Of a stretch of 64,000 nt of DNA, positions 44,160 to 54,527 are shown one piece after another. The notes under the pieces were generated by a model. The model worked only from the letters and a program-made list of their open reading frames with translations. It made no database searches and was not told the origin of the DNA. Location: contig OX387603.1 in NCBI GenBank assembly GCA_947568835.1, forward strand, positions 24,824,651 to 24,888,650, written 5' to 3'. Source of the DNA: Protonemura montana. Taxonomy: Eukaryota; Arthropoda; Insecta; Plecoptera; Nemouridae. The first letter of the stretch is position 1. Each line of letters opens with the position of its first letter. The translations under genes were made by a program, and so were the position numbers.

Positions 44160-47100
44160 TTCGCTTGTATTTTCTCCTTCTCCTCCGCCTCCTATTATGC
44201 GATAAGCGCCGCGAGCTCCCAACCTGCCGATCCTTGCGAAGTGAAAGGTCACGTCGGGTCAAAAATCCTCAGAGAGTCTCACGCCCAAGTAATTGCGTTG
44301 CCATTTCCACCACGTTGGCAGCAACCTCCACCTGCCGACCTACATCCCTGGCCGGCGTTCCCACCACGCCGTCGCCACAAGGAGGTAGCCTAGCCACGCA
44401 GCCGGCTCCAGACAATTTGCATACAACACAACTCTGCCTCGCGGGATATCATGTGTTCTATTGCAGAGCCTACCACGCGGTTATATCTAGGGCAATTCGT
44501 ATTTCTAATTAGATATACCAATAGAGTAATGACATAATTGGTGGACAGGCTGGCGCGATTGTATCTCACTCGATTGTAAATGACAAAGCTGTAATGCATG
44601 TGCTTTTATGCAATGGGGAGCGCTCTCGTGTTACATATGAGCTTGGTATTATGCGATACTGCACGTGAGTGTTGGTAACAATTACTTGGAGACCGCTGTG
44701 AAGCCCAATTTTAGTAGCACAGGGTTTTGCGTCTCGTTCATCTCTGCAGAGGACTTGGGACGTTCCACACCATGGATCGTACCATGTTCCACCAAGCATA
44801 TTTCATGGTAAACTGCACCAAGGTCTACCTCATGAAGCAAGCCGTGGTCCTTACCCGTTGAAGCAAATGCCAGGGGAGCTGGGATCAGTGGGCTCCTTTC
44901 AAATCGTCTTTGCAGAGAAGTCAGGTTCGTCCCGTAGTCATCGGACCGTAGAAGTACGCAAATGGCAGAGAGACGCCAGAGTATATTACAGTAAATCAAA
45001 CACTTTCATTCAGTTTTTGGTCAATCTATGAGGAAATTATCAAGCGTTGAGTAAGATCAATGAAGACACTAGCGGAGAAAAAAATAGGCGAACATAAAAA
45101 GTGAAATTTCTCATGATATCAGGTTTTGGGGGATTTTAATTGTTATTATGCAATTAAGGTGATCGCATGGTTGTGTTGTGAAGTTGACGCGGTGATGATG
45201 AGGACCTGAATCTCGGATTAAGTGTGTCAAAATCAATGCCAAGTCCATGTGCGAGACGGGCTGGGCTGGGCTGGGCTGGGCTGGGCTGGGCTGGGCGCAG
45301 GGACGAGTTCGCGTTGGGCAAGAGCCGCGATGGTCGGCCACTCGTCGAACCTGCCAATGTGAAATTTCATTGCAGCGTTTGATTGATCTGCGCTGATGAT
45401 TGACCCATGCACAGCGTAGCGTTTACGACAAGAAGTTTTTTGCCAACTATAGATCCTCTTAAGCGAATCGTGGGTGTGCAACCAGATAGAAATAATATAC
45501 CCAATGCGCTTGTTTGAATCGTTTGCAATGACGAAACCTGTAAGGTGCGAGGCGACGCACTGCTAGAAGAAATATTGCGTCTAGTAACAATCCCAATGGC
45601 TCTGTGATTGAACTCAGCAATCCGCATTCAAAAGTTCATCAATTTCAGCAGAGCATGGACTTTTCGTCTTTATTTCCAGAAATTGATGCGCAGAAGACCG
45701 AACCCCCTTGTGGATATGAGGAACCAAAGGCTGACAATTTTGGACACAGGTTGTAAAAACCAACAGGATTGTAGGCATTGCAAGCGGTATGGTGGTACGA
45801 ACATCCTTCATGCTTATAAAACATAATTTCCAAGACCAATAGCAAGGTAAACATGGAACGTCTACGTTTTGAATATCAATAGTAAGCACATTGAATCGCA
45901 TCGACCAGACTGCGGCCCAAACGCACTACGACGACATGAGGTCTCGCCGAGTCGCTGCCGACGTGTGAAATGAAGTCGTCATGTCCCGCACAGTGAACGT
46001 TGCTTGACCGATCGCTAGCCTCGCCGCAGCCTTGTGAAGGTCGGGCAACACGTGCGCGACACGTGACCGCGTGTCAGCGACAACTGTCAGAACAATGCCC
46101 GGCGAAATGCCGTCGACGGGGCGTGGTCAACAACGACGACTACACACAAAATAAAAAACCAAATGTTACCATTCGACATTTCGTCGATCTTGGTATTCTG
46201 GTTTGCTGAAAAGAAACGAACCGTTGTTGCGCTGTGAATGTCACTGACAGCTATGTCGAAGGCGGTTGCTATTTTTACCAAATGTCAGCGGAATTTAGTT
46301 CAGTCGCGAATTGTGTCACGGCAGGGCTGTGGCGACAGCGTCTACAAGCCTGTCTCCGAAAAATTAATAATGCATCTGATTGGAAATGTGGATCGATCAA
46401 TGATCTTGATCAGAAAACGCGAGGAATGAATAATGACGAAGGCCGATATGATGGTAAATCAGTCGAGTTCGCAAACAAGCATTACGTGTCCATAAAAAAA
46501 GAGCGAATTTGCACGAGATTTTTTAAAATGATACGCACAAGACTTTGTTCGAAAGGTAAAACAATAGCTTAGCACGGTTATTTATCGCACGTTGAGCATC
46601 GCAACAAATAGGAAGGTACCTAAGGCAATCGGGTTCTGTAACCCAAGAGCATGCAGCTTGCAATTTAAACTTTACACGTCGCTACTTTCAAATTGCAGGC
46701 ATCCACCTGATCGATATCTGCACACCAGCACCGCCAGCCCTTTGTTTACTTCGCTGCTAAAAAATTAATCAACGCTTTAGAAAGGAATTTCGCGGATAGA
46801 AGGACTAACCCTCGGACACGACCTTACCAGCAATCGTTCGGATTTTACCACCGATAACAATCACCACAAATGGTATGACCATCGCCCCTTTAGGTACCGC
46901 AGCCTGCAACACAGACTGCACCGAGACCGTTGCAGCGCTCGTCGACTGCGCCCAACTGCATATTGTGCGGTGGGTGTGGTTGCCACGCGGGATTTTGACA
47001 CCATTTCGCCGCCTGCACGGCCTGGGTGTTATGTGTGCGCAGAATTCAGAGCAGTGCACACGGAAAAAATGATCGGTATCTCGCCAGCAAGGTACTCGGC

Positions 47101-47690
47101 AAGGCTAAGATTGGAGCGAATTTGCACAGAGGAAGAGGGCAACAAGCCTGCAGACAATCGGGCCTCGACGCAGATTCAATTGTAGATAAGTGGAGACACA
47201 ATGGTAACTTTGCAGATCGTAATGGAGGTACCGGTATCAATGAATTGAAAGCGCTCACGAACTTCTGGCAAGCCAGGTGATTTCAATGCGCTAACATTAC
47301 GCTAATAATTTCAATGCGCGAACATGCCGGGAACGAAATCGAAAACACTTTGTACCTGATATAAGTATCAGCCGGTCATCGATGCAGACCAAAAATCGAG
47401 CAGCCTGGGGCCACATGCTAAACACCATGCCAAGCGTCATCTTATTGGCACACACAGAAAAGTGAAAATGCACAATGTGTGCACAAAACACCGACGGCTT
47501 TCTTCCCCGACATTTAGGAGGTCCCCGAAACAAGCTGTAAGTGCTGTGAAGCATGCGTATTGCCGGGTACTTGACGCGGCCACCGCTGTGCTGCGCGGGC
47601 ATTGGTCACTCTGACCCTGGCCATTAGCGAATAATTAAAACGAGGCGAGGCGAGCGGGAGGCGAGCGGGAGGCGACACCGTGGGGGAACA
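44160..47690. other. Intergenic, minisatellite only
   Basis: No gene recognised. It holds the CTGGG pentanucleotide array at 45258-45296 and, just before CPR-13, two copies of GAGGCGAGCGG at about 47645-47670. Confidence 0.5.
45258..45296. repeat. (CTGGG)7 pentanucleotide array
   Basis: Seven uninterrupted CTGGG units with a partial unit at each end, on the plus strand. The guanine triplets are evenly spaced. Confidence 0.92.
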
Positions 47691-47715
47691 AGCAAGGGGT
47701 GCAGGACACGCGGAG

Positions 47716-47752
47716 TATAAATAGCCGACGTTTCCATCGTTAAAGTATCATT
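47716..47752 (+). promoter_or_regulatory. CPR-13 core promoter (TATA + initiator)
   Basis: TATAAATA at 47716-47723 and AGTATCATTC at 47745-47754. The 5' UTR would be about 11 nt, very short. The same two elements with the same spacing occur in CPR-14. Confidence 0.8.
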
Positions 47753-47760
47753 CAATCGCA

Positions 47761-48627
47761 ATGGCAATCAAAGTAAGTACCCAGCGCAGTCTTCAGAAGT
47801 TGATTACATTCAAATTGTCTCGCATTCCGAAGGGGGTCAGCGATTTTTCTTATAAAATCTGAAGTCAATTATCGAATTACGTTTCACGATTACGAACCAG
47901 TGTGACATAACAGGGAAAACTTGTTCTCAAAAATGTTCGATCTAGTTAAAACTGGGAAAAATATCTGGGCCACTGGCCATAAAAATACAAATTGTTCTCC
48001 TGTTCAAAGTTTCTCCCTCGAAACTAATTTTGGTCTCTCTTCCAGCTGTTCGTCCTCGCCGCCCTCGTGGCCGTTGCCAACGCCGGACTCCTCGGAGCCC
48101 CCGCCTCCGTGGTTGCCCACGGATACACCGGACCCTCGTACGGAGGCCCCGTTGCCGCCCCTGCCTACGGATACGCCGGAGCCGTCCGCGCCGCCCCCCT
48201 GGCTTACGCCGCCCCTGCCTACGCCCACGCCGCTCCCCTCGCCTACGCCGCCCCTGTGGCCAAGGCCGTCGTCCACGCCGTCGACACCGACTTCGACCCC
48301 AACCCATCGTACTCTTACTCCTACGACATCCAGGATGCCCTCACCGGAGACTCCAAGAGCCAGCACGAGTCCCGCCAGGGAGATGTTGTCCAGGGACAGT
48401 ACTCTCTTGTTGAGTCCGACGGTACCCGACGTGTCGTCGACTACACCGCTGATCCCGTCAACGGATTCAACGCCGTCGTCCGCAAAGAGCCCCTTGTCCA
48501 GAAGGTCGCCGTCGCCCCCGTCGTCGCCAAGTACGCCGCTCCCCTGGCTTATGCTGCCCCCGCCTACGCCCACGCTGCCCCTCTGGGATACGCTGCCCCC
48601 GCCTACGGCAAAGCCTATCTTGGTTAA
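47761..48627 (+). CDS. CPR-13: RR-2 cuticular protein (197 aa), join(47761..47772, 48046..48627)
   Basis: Exon 1 (47761-47772) is M-A-I-K with an AAA|GT donor. The 273-bp intron ends TCTTCCAG before L-F-V-L at 48046. Signal peptide about 1-17 (ending VANA/G). The N-terminal 50 residues are unusual for the array, with Gly/Ser/His-containing segments such as [11 protein letters not shown]. The rest (RR-2 domain about 83-149, tail ending A-Y-G-K-A-Y-L-G) equals CPR-10 except for one missing repeat unit. A poly(A) signal AATAAA is at 48665-48670. Confidence 0.93.
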
Positions 48628-48689
48628 GCCATTTTCTTTCTATCTCGCGTGAATGTTGTATTTAAATAAAAAAATATAAAATAACTAAT

Positions 48690-50180
48690 TGTTTATTATC
48701 TGTGGAACCTATAGCAATCCTATTCGGCGTCCCTTAGCAAAGACAAGTTGATACCTTGTTTTTTCCATGCAAGTGAAAGGCAACGAAAGGGTTGTTATGC
48801 CGCAGTCTTCTACCCTGCTATTAAAGTGTGCGGTAATATCATTACAAACAATGAAATCCCGACTGTACTGAGCTTGAAGGACTTCCCACACAATGTGTCA
48901 AATGGTACACAAATGCCTCGTGTTTACTTGTACGCAAGTAATATTTTCTCTTGGTATAAACAAACATAACCCGGGAACCAAACAAACGTGGATGAACGCC
49001 TGGCTCACACATTGCCATACGCAGCTATGGATTGAATGTCGACATCTTTCCAAGATTCACTCAAAAGTTCAAGGAGCAATGGAGTCACGACCGTTGCGTT
49101 TGAAGTGCGTGCGTTTTAAGCCCATGTTCTGTAATTATGGTTTACCTGAGAGCGGCTAAAGAGCTTCGCCGACATTTTCGGGAGAGGATCGCATTTTACA
49201 AGTTTAGATATGCAATGGTTCTGCCACCTCATTATTTAGGATGTCTGTGTAACACACATGCAGATCCGTTGCTAGCTCTCCGCAGTGCATTTACCTGGCT
49301 GTGGAATTCAAATGACTACTTCATTGTTTTGCGCTCGACGCCGAATGCGGCAAGCAAGCGTTTCTAACGTGTATATATATATATATGTACTCCCATACAT
49401 CGTCTTTCTAGCCGTGGTTTCTTGATTTAGTACATGCACTAAACCAAGGAAGCAGGGAAAACAGCATCCCGGATTTTCACTCTCAAACTTCTGGCGACCT
49501 CAGACGCATAAGTTTCCTCCCGTCCGTTGCTTTTGGAACCAAACGCCACCACCGTCCCCACGTTTGGAGACCACGAAACCGAGGAATTAAATTCCAACGG
49601 CAACCATCAACAACTTGACTCTCAAGAGAAGACCGCAAAGATCGGTACCAACTGAAACCAGCCTATACTTGCTCAACTTCCCGAAACAAACGCGTGCCCC
49701 AAAACTCCCGCTCCCAAATTACGCATTTCAAAGAACTAATCAGCAAATAACACTAATTAACACAGACAATCTTTTAATAGAGCTCACGGCAACATTACCA
49801 AGACAATCAACCTGTTTATTTTACAGTTTAAGATACAAATCTCGACGCCGAACTCTCGATTATAATTATTGTAATTACTCTGTAGCAAAAGAGTTTCATA
49901 ATTCGTCGCCGGCGCACTTATCACATCGCCACTCTGTCCAGGTGATAGTCGCCAACCGAAGCGTTTACAACATGGGTGTGGACTCTAAATGTAACCCAGC
50001 ACCGAGCGACATGGACAGGCGATTGTTGTGTGCCGGCCCGGCCGGGCCGCGAATCCATCGGGCAACGCTCGTCGAGGTGAAAGGGAAATGACCAGCTTCA
50101 GCGTCGACGTCGAGGGAGTATCCCGCTCTGCGCGGCGTGCGTGTTGCATGTGCGGCAAGGAAGGGGCTGGCGCAACAATG
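48690..50180. other. Intergenic, no gene seen
   Basis: Nothing recognised apart from a short TA run at 49372-49386. Confidence 0.5.
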
Positions 50181-50194
50181 CCGCCAACAGGGTG

Positions 50195-50232
50195 TATAAA
50201 TACTCAATGCTAACACCGGAGAAGTATCATTC
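50195..50232 (+). promoter_or_regulatory. CPR-14 core promoter (TATA + initiator)
   Basis: TATAAATA at 50195-50202 and AGTATCATTC at 50223-50232. The 5' UTR is about 12 nt. Confidence 0.8.
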
Positions 50233-50240
50233 ACTCTACA

Positions 50241-51130
50241 ATGGCATTCAAGGTACGTACAGCAGCGTCTCGAGAGGCCACCTTTACTCAAGTTGTTTCA
50301 TGTTAGCACTGTGTAGGGTTCAATGCATTGGGGACCAGCAACTCAGCCTAGCATCAGTACATATTGTATTTAAAATCCACTTTTCCACTACAAAATATGG
50401 ATCAGACTAAGGCTTGTACTTGCTTTGCCCCATTCCGGGCCCAAATTGAAATATCTGGTAGACCCGTCTATCAGTAATTGCTCATAACGTACAGCTTGTG
50501 CTTAGCAACAATGCTCAGAAACGGCTACTCATATTTCTATCATTTCAGTGACTAACTTGACTCCTCTGTTTCTAGGTTGTTATCCTCGCCGCCCTCGTGG
50601 CCGTCGCTCACGCCGGAGTCATCGGATCCCCTCTGGGATACGCCGCCCCCGCCTACGCGCACGCTCCCCTCGGCTACGCCGCCCCCGCGTACGCCCACGC
50701 CGCCCCTCTGGGCTACGCCGCCCCTGCCTACGCCAAGGTCGCCGCTCCTCTGGCCTATGCCGCCCCCCATGTCAAGGCCATCGACACCGACTTCGACCCC
50801 AACCCATCGTACTCGTACGCCTATGACATCCAGGATGCCCTCACCGGAGACGTGAAGAGCCAGCACGAGTCCCGCCAGGGAGAGAATGTCCAGGGATCTT
50901 ACTCCTTCATCGAATCTGATGGCACCCGCCGTACCGTCGAGTACACCGCCGATGATGTCAACGGATTCAACGCCGTCGTCCACAAGGAACCCATCGTGCA
51001 GAAGGTCGCCGTTGCTGCCCCCGTCGTCGCCAAGTACGCCGCTCCCCTGGCTTATGCCGCCCCCGCCTACGCGCACGCCTCCCCTCTGGGATACGCCGCC
51101 CCCGCCTACGGCAAAGCCTACCTTGGTTAA
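50241..51130 (+). CDS. CPR-14: RR-2 cuticular protein (188 aa), join(50241..50252, 50576..51130)
   Basis: Exon 1 (50241-50252) is M-A-F-K. The 323-bp intron ends TGTTTCTAG before V-V-I-L at 50576. Signal peptide about 1-17 (ending VAHA/G). N-arm of [12 protein letters not shown] units. The RR-2 domain is at about 72-138 ([39 protein letters not shown]). The tail ends A-Y-G-K-A-Y-L-G. It shares the rare E-N-V and S-F-I-E features with CPR-11. The lead-in to the domain ([11 protein letters not shown]) is instead shared with CPR-8, which makes the gene a mosaic. The first AATAAA is at 51407-51412, so its 3' UTR may be about 300 nt, longer than in its neighbours. Confidence 0.93.
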
Positions 51131-51429
51131 ATAACCTATCTTGATTATTTATTCGAGAATGCGCCGTTTTCCCTTTTCCTTCTAATTTGAGGCACAAAAT
51201 TTAGTGTTTTTAATTGTGTTCTGGCCAATTGCCTTAAAAGTGAAAATCGATTTTGTATTCCGCCTGTATCATCTGCCATCAGCCCATATTGCACAAAGCC
51301 ATTGTACATTTCGACACCCATCAGTATCATTCGCTGTATTATACGCTTCTGTACCTAGCGCCCACAAAGCAAGCTGTGGAGCTACTACGTATCTATAGTT
51401 GTTGAGAATAAAATACTTATTCAACAGAC

Positions 51430-53630
51430 AGCAAAATAATTCGTACCACGTTTACTGAACCAACCCATGATTCCCCTTCTCCTCCTTTACTATGATTGAC
51501 AGAATTCATTTTGCTATTCGCTTAAGATAGCAATGAGACCTTGCCAAGAAAAATATATCTATATACAAAGTTGATAAATTAATAGCTGTCAATTTAATTT
51601 ACTCCACATTCAATTACTACCATATCCAGCAAGTAGCAACTCGGTAATCAATTGGTTGTTGATATTAATAATAATAATAACATACAATTAAAAATGTTAC
51701 GTTTCAATTTCTAAAAAAATTATCCAATGAAAATTTAATAACAGCAATCCGGTGGTCGGCATTTGATATCGAAGTGGAAGATCTCTAGCGGTAGCCCGAG
51801 GCCCATCGTTGGCCTAAATCGATACAAAATCGATCGATCAATCCGAGCTGATATCGACAATCACGATCAGCCACTTAAAAAATAATGCATATCATAAATT
51901 TCGTCGCGATCGACGACTAATTTGGAGAGCGGTGACACATTTCGGCGAAAACAGCTTCACCCAGCAGCCGAGCGTTCTCAGGGCAAGGAAAGACTCACAA
52001 CTTTGTCAAAACTGCCTGAGATATGTACTATAACGTCTGGTATAAAGTGTGTAATGTTGGCCAACTTCCTTATTCATATGGATGACTTATCTTATTTAAC
52101 CATCTATATCTGCACACCTGATCTATGATTTTATGTGCAACCGCTGCAACATGTGCAAGAAGTCATGTCGACTTAAAGTAAAATCTCATCGCTTCCGCAT
52201 GCATCGATGGTAGTCATGCCACAAAAGTCAACTTTTGGCAGCAATCGACACCGCAATGTCGCAATGGCTCAATATTGGCTGGAAAACGAGGCAAAACCTC
52301 AGTCGACGTGGCCCAAATGCATGTGCATGGCCTAAGTTGCGACAGTTGCATCATCATAGCACATACAAGCTTCAATCTCGACAGCTAGGTACCACCAATG
52401 CAGCTGCAAGGCCACTTTATGGGAGGCAATTGCGACCGACCGGCTCGCGATCGGGAACACACGTAACATGCGATTACACCTCAAACCGTGGCAGGTACCA
52501 ACGCAAAATCGTGTGTAAGGTGGGGGACCCATTGAGGTATACGATGACAATGTCATGCTACTAAGGTTTCCAAGTTTTCTTGTACTTCCAAGATCTGAAT
52601 GTCCCTTTATGTTCTTCTGATGATCTGCGAAGCAAGTGCCATCATCTCATTACGGTAATATTTACTCGTTAATGATGCATAAGATTTCCAAGAGGAATTT
52701 GACGATTGATGCGCATCAACAGTGAGTCCATCGTTAACCAGGTTTGATGGCGCTAAATTTCACCGATGCCGTCGATAAAACTGCATGTAAAGTGAAGATG
52801 GGACAAAAGTGCACGCATGCTAAGACGATCCATGTAAGGCCCATGCATGCTTGACGGGAAAGCCGACAGTCGTAGATGTACTCTGATGCAATTGAGACGA
52901 CACTCGCTGCTGCATCAAACGCATGTGTAAACATAAACACCGATCAAACAGGAAATCGTGCACGTAGTGCAGGCAAAGCACACATGTCGCCGAGGAGGGT
53001 ACTTGTTAATAGACTTGGTGCGGCAAGATTGCTGCCAAAAAGTGAAAACAATTTCGCCGGTTAGAGAGAAAAAGTGCATCGTTGACGGATTTATTGAACA
53101 GGAAACCGATCGAACTGTTGGCTAGCTCCGCGGCAACACATGGAGGTCAAAAATAGCAACGCATTGGGAAACAGTCACCGGGGTGGCCATTATGAGAAGT
53201 CGGGACAACCTAGGAGCTTCACACCTGTCTCCAGAATCATTTCTCTTTCAAATGGGCACAGTATCATGGAGACACAATTCGCAGCTTCAACAGGTTGGAG
53301 GAGCGACCACGTCGTCTCGACTTTCCGACCTTCCGAAATCACAAAAGAACAGAGAAGGCCCTGAAAATCTTTGAACGTGGTACCGACAAAACTAGGTGGC
53401 CAAATCGCGACACTTTTTCTCGCCTCGCTTGAGGGCAGCGCGTGACAGGCGACCTGGTCATGTACCGCGCGTGCTAAGGGTGGCTCGGAATGGGCGTGTC
53501 CGAACCGCGACCGCCGCATGTCGCGAGACTTCCCCTGCCCCTGCCCCTGCTGTCGGGGCCACCTAGATACGACCTGGGAACATGGAGCACGGCGCGGTGA
53601 AAGGAGCACTGCACCGAGCATGTGTCTCGT
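51430..53630. other. Intergenic, no gene seen
   Basis: AT-rich left part with an ATA/TAA run at about 51662-51680. No gene, RNA or transposon recognised. Confidence 0.5.
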
Positions 53631-53646
53631 TACCCAATTGCGCGGG

Positions 53647-53680
53647 TATAAAACGACGAGCACTCGCCGAAGACATCACA
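53647..53680 (+). promoter_or_regulatory. CPR-15 core promoter (TATA + initiator)
   Basis: TATAAAA at 53647-53653. ACATCACA (TCA at 53676-53678) is at the usual distance; TTCAGTC at 53688-53694 is a better initiator match but about 44 bp away. Confidence 0.7.
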
Positions 53681-53714
53681 CTTTGCTTTCAGTCAAGAGT
53701 CCAGCATTTCAGCA

Positions 53715-54527
53715 ATGTTCAAGGTACGGACAGACACCACGCCAGACACTAGCTTTCAGTGAAGACAATTTTTTATTTAAGGGATGATTTTTAGTTTTGC
53801 AGTTTTTGAGATAAGAATAGCTGAAACTAAGGGTTGGAGTTTCAGTGCATTGTAGAAGCTAGATTACTTTTGCAGTCGGATAATACTTAAGGGGTTAAAT
53901 ATTAAGGGTTTGGGGTAAGCCATACGGGCCATTTGCTGTTACTTATTCTCACTCAAGACAATTTCCCTGGTTGATTGAGGTAGTTCTAGCCAGAAACCAG
54001 TCCCACAGTCTGGACAAATTTTAACAGTAGCTCGCTCTTGCTTGCAGTTCGTGATCCTCGCCGCCGTTGTGGCCGTCGCCCACGCTGGAGTCATCGGTGC
54101 CCCTCTGGGATACGCCGCCCCCGCCTACGCGCACGCTCCCCTGGGATACGGCGCCCCCACTGTCGTCAAGGCCGTCGGCCCCGCTGTCGTCAAGGCCATC
54201 GACACCGACTTCGACCCCAACCCATCGTACTCGTACGGATATGACGTTCAGGATGCCCTTACCGGAGACTCCAAGAACCAGCAAGAGTCCCGTCAGGGAG
54301 ATGTTGTCCAGGGATCCTACTCGCTGACCGAGCCCGACGGCAGCCGTCGTACCGTCGAGTACACCGCTGATCCCGTCAACGGATTCAACGCCGTCGTCCA
54401 CAAGTCTGCCCCCGCTGTCGCCAAGGTCGCCATCGCCGCCCCCGTCGTCGCCAAGTACGCCGCTCCCCTGGGATACGCCGCCCCCGCGTACGCCAAGGTC
54501 GCCGGTCCCCTCGCCTACCACGGTTAA
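53715..54527 (+). CDS. CPR-15: RR-2 cuticular protein (162 aa), join(53715..53723, 54048..54527)
   Basis: Exon 1 (53715-53723) is 9 nt, M-F-K, as in CPR-12. The 324-bp intron ends TTGCTTGCAG before F-V-I-L at 54048. Signal peptide about 1-16. A short N-arm has P-T-V-V-K-A-V-G-P. The RR-2 domain is at about 54-120 and is identical in protein sequence to that of CPR-12. The tail diverges ([11 protein letters not shown]) and lacks the A-Y-G-K-A end. A poly(A) signal AATAAA is at 54684-54689. This is the last cuticular protein gene I can see toward the right. Confidence 0.93.
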
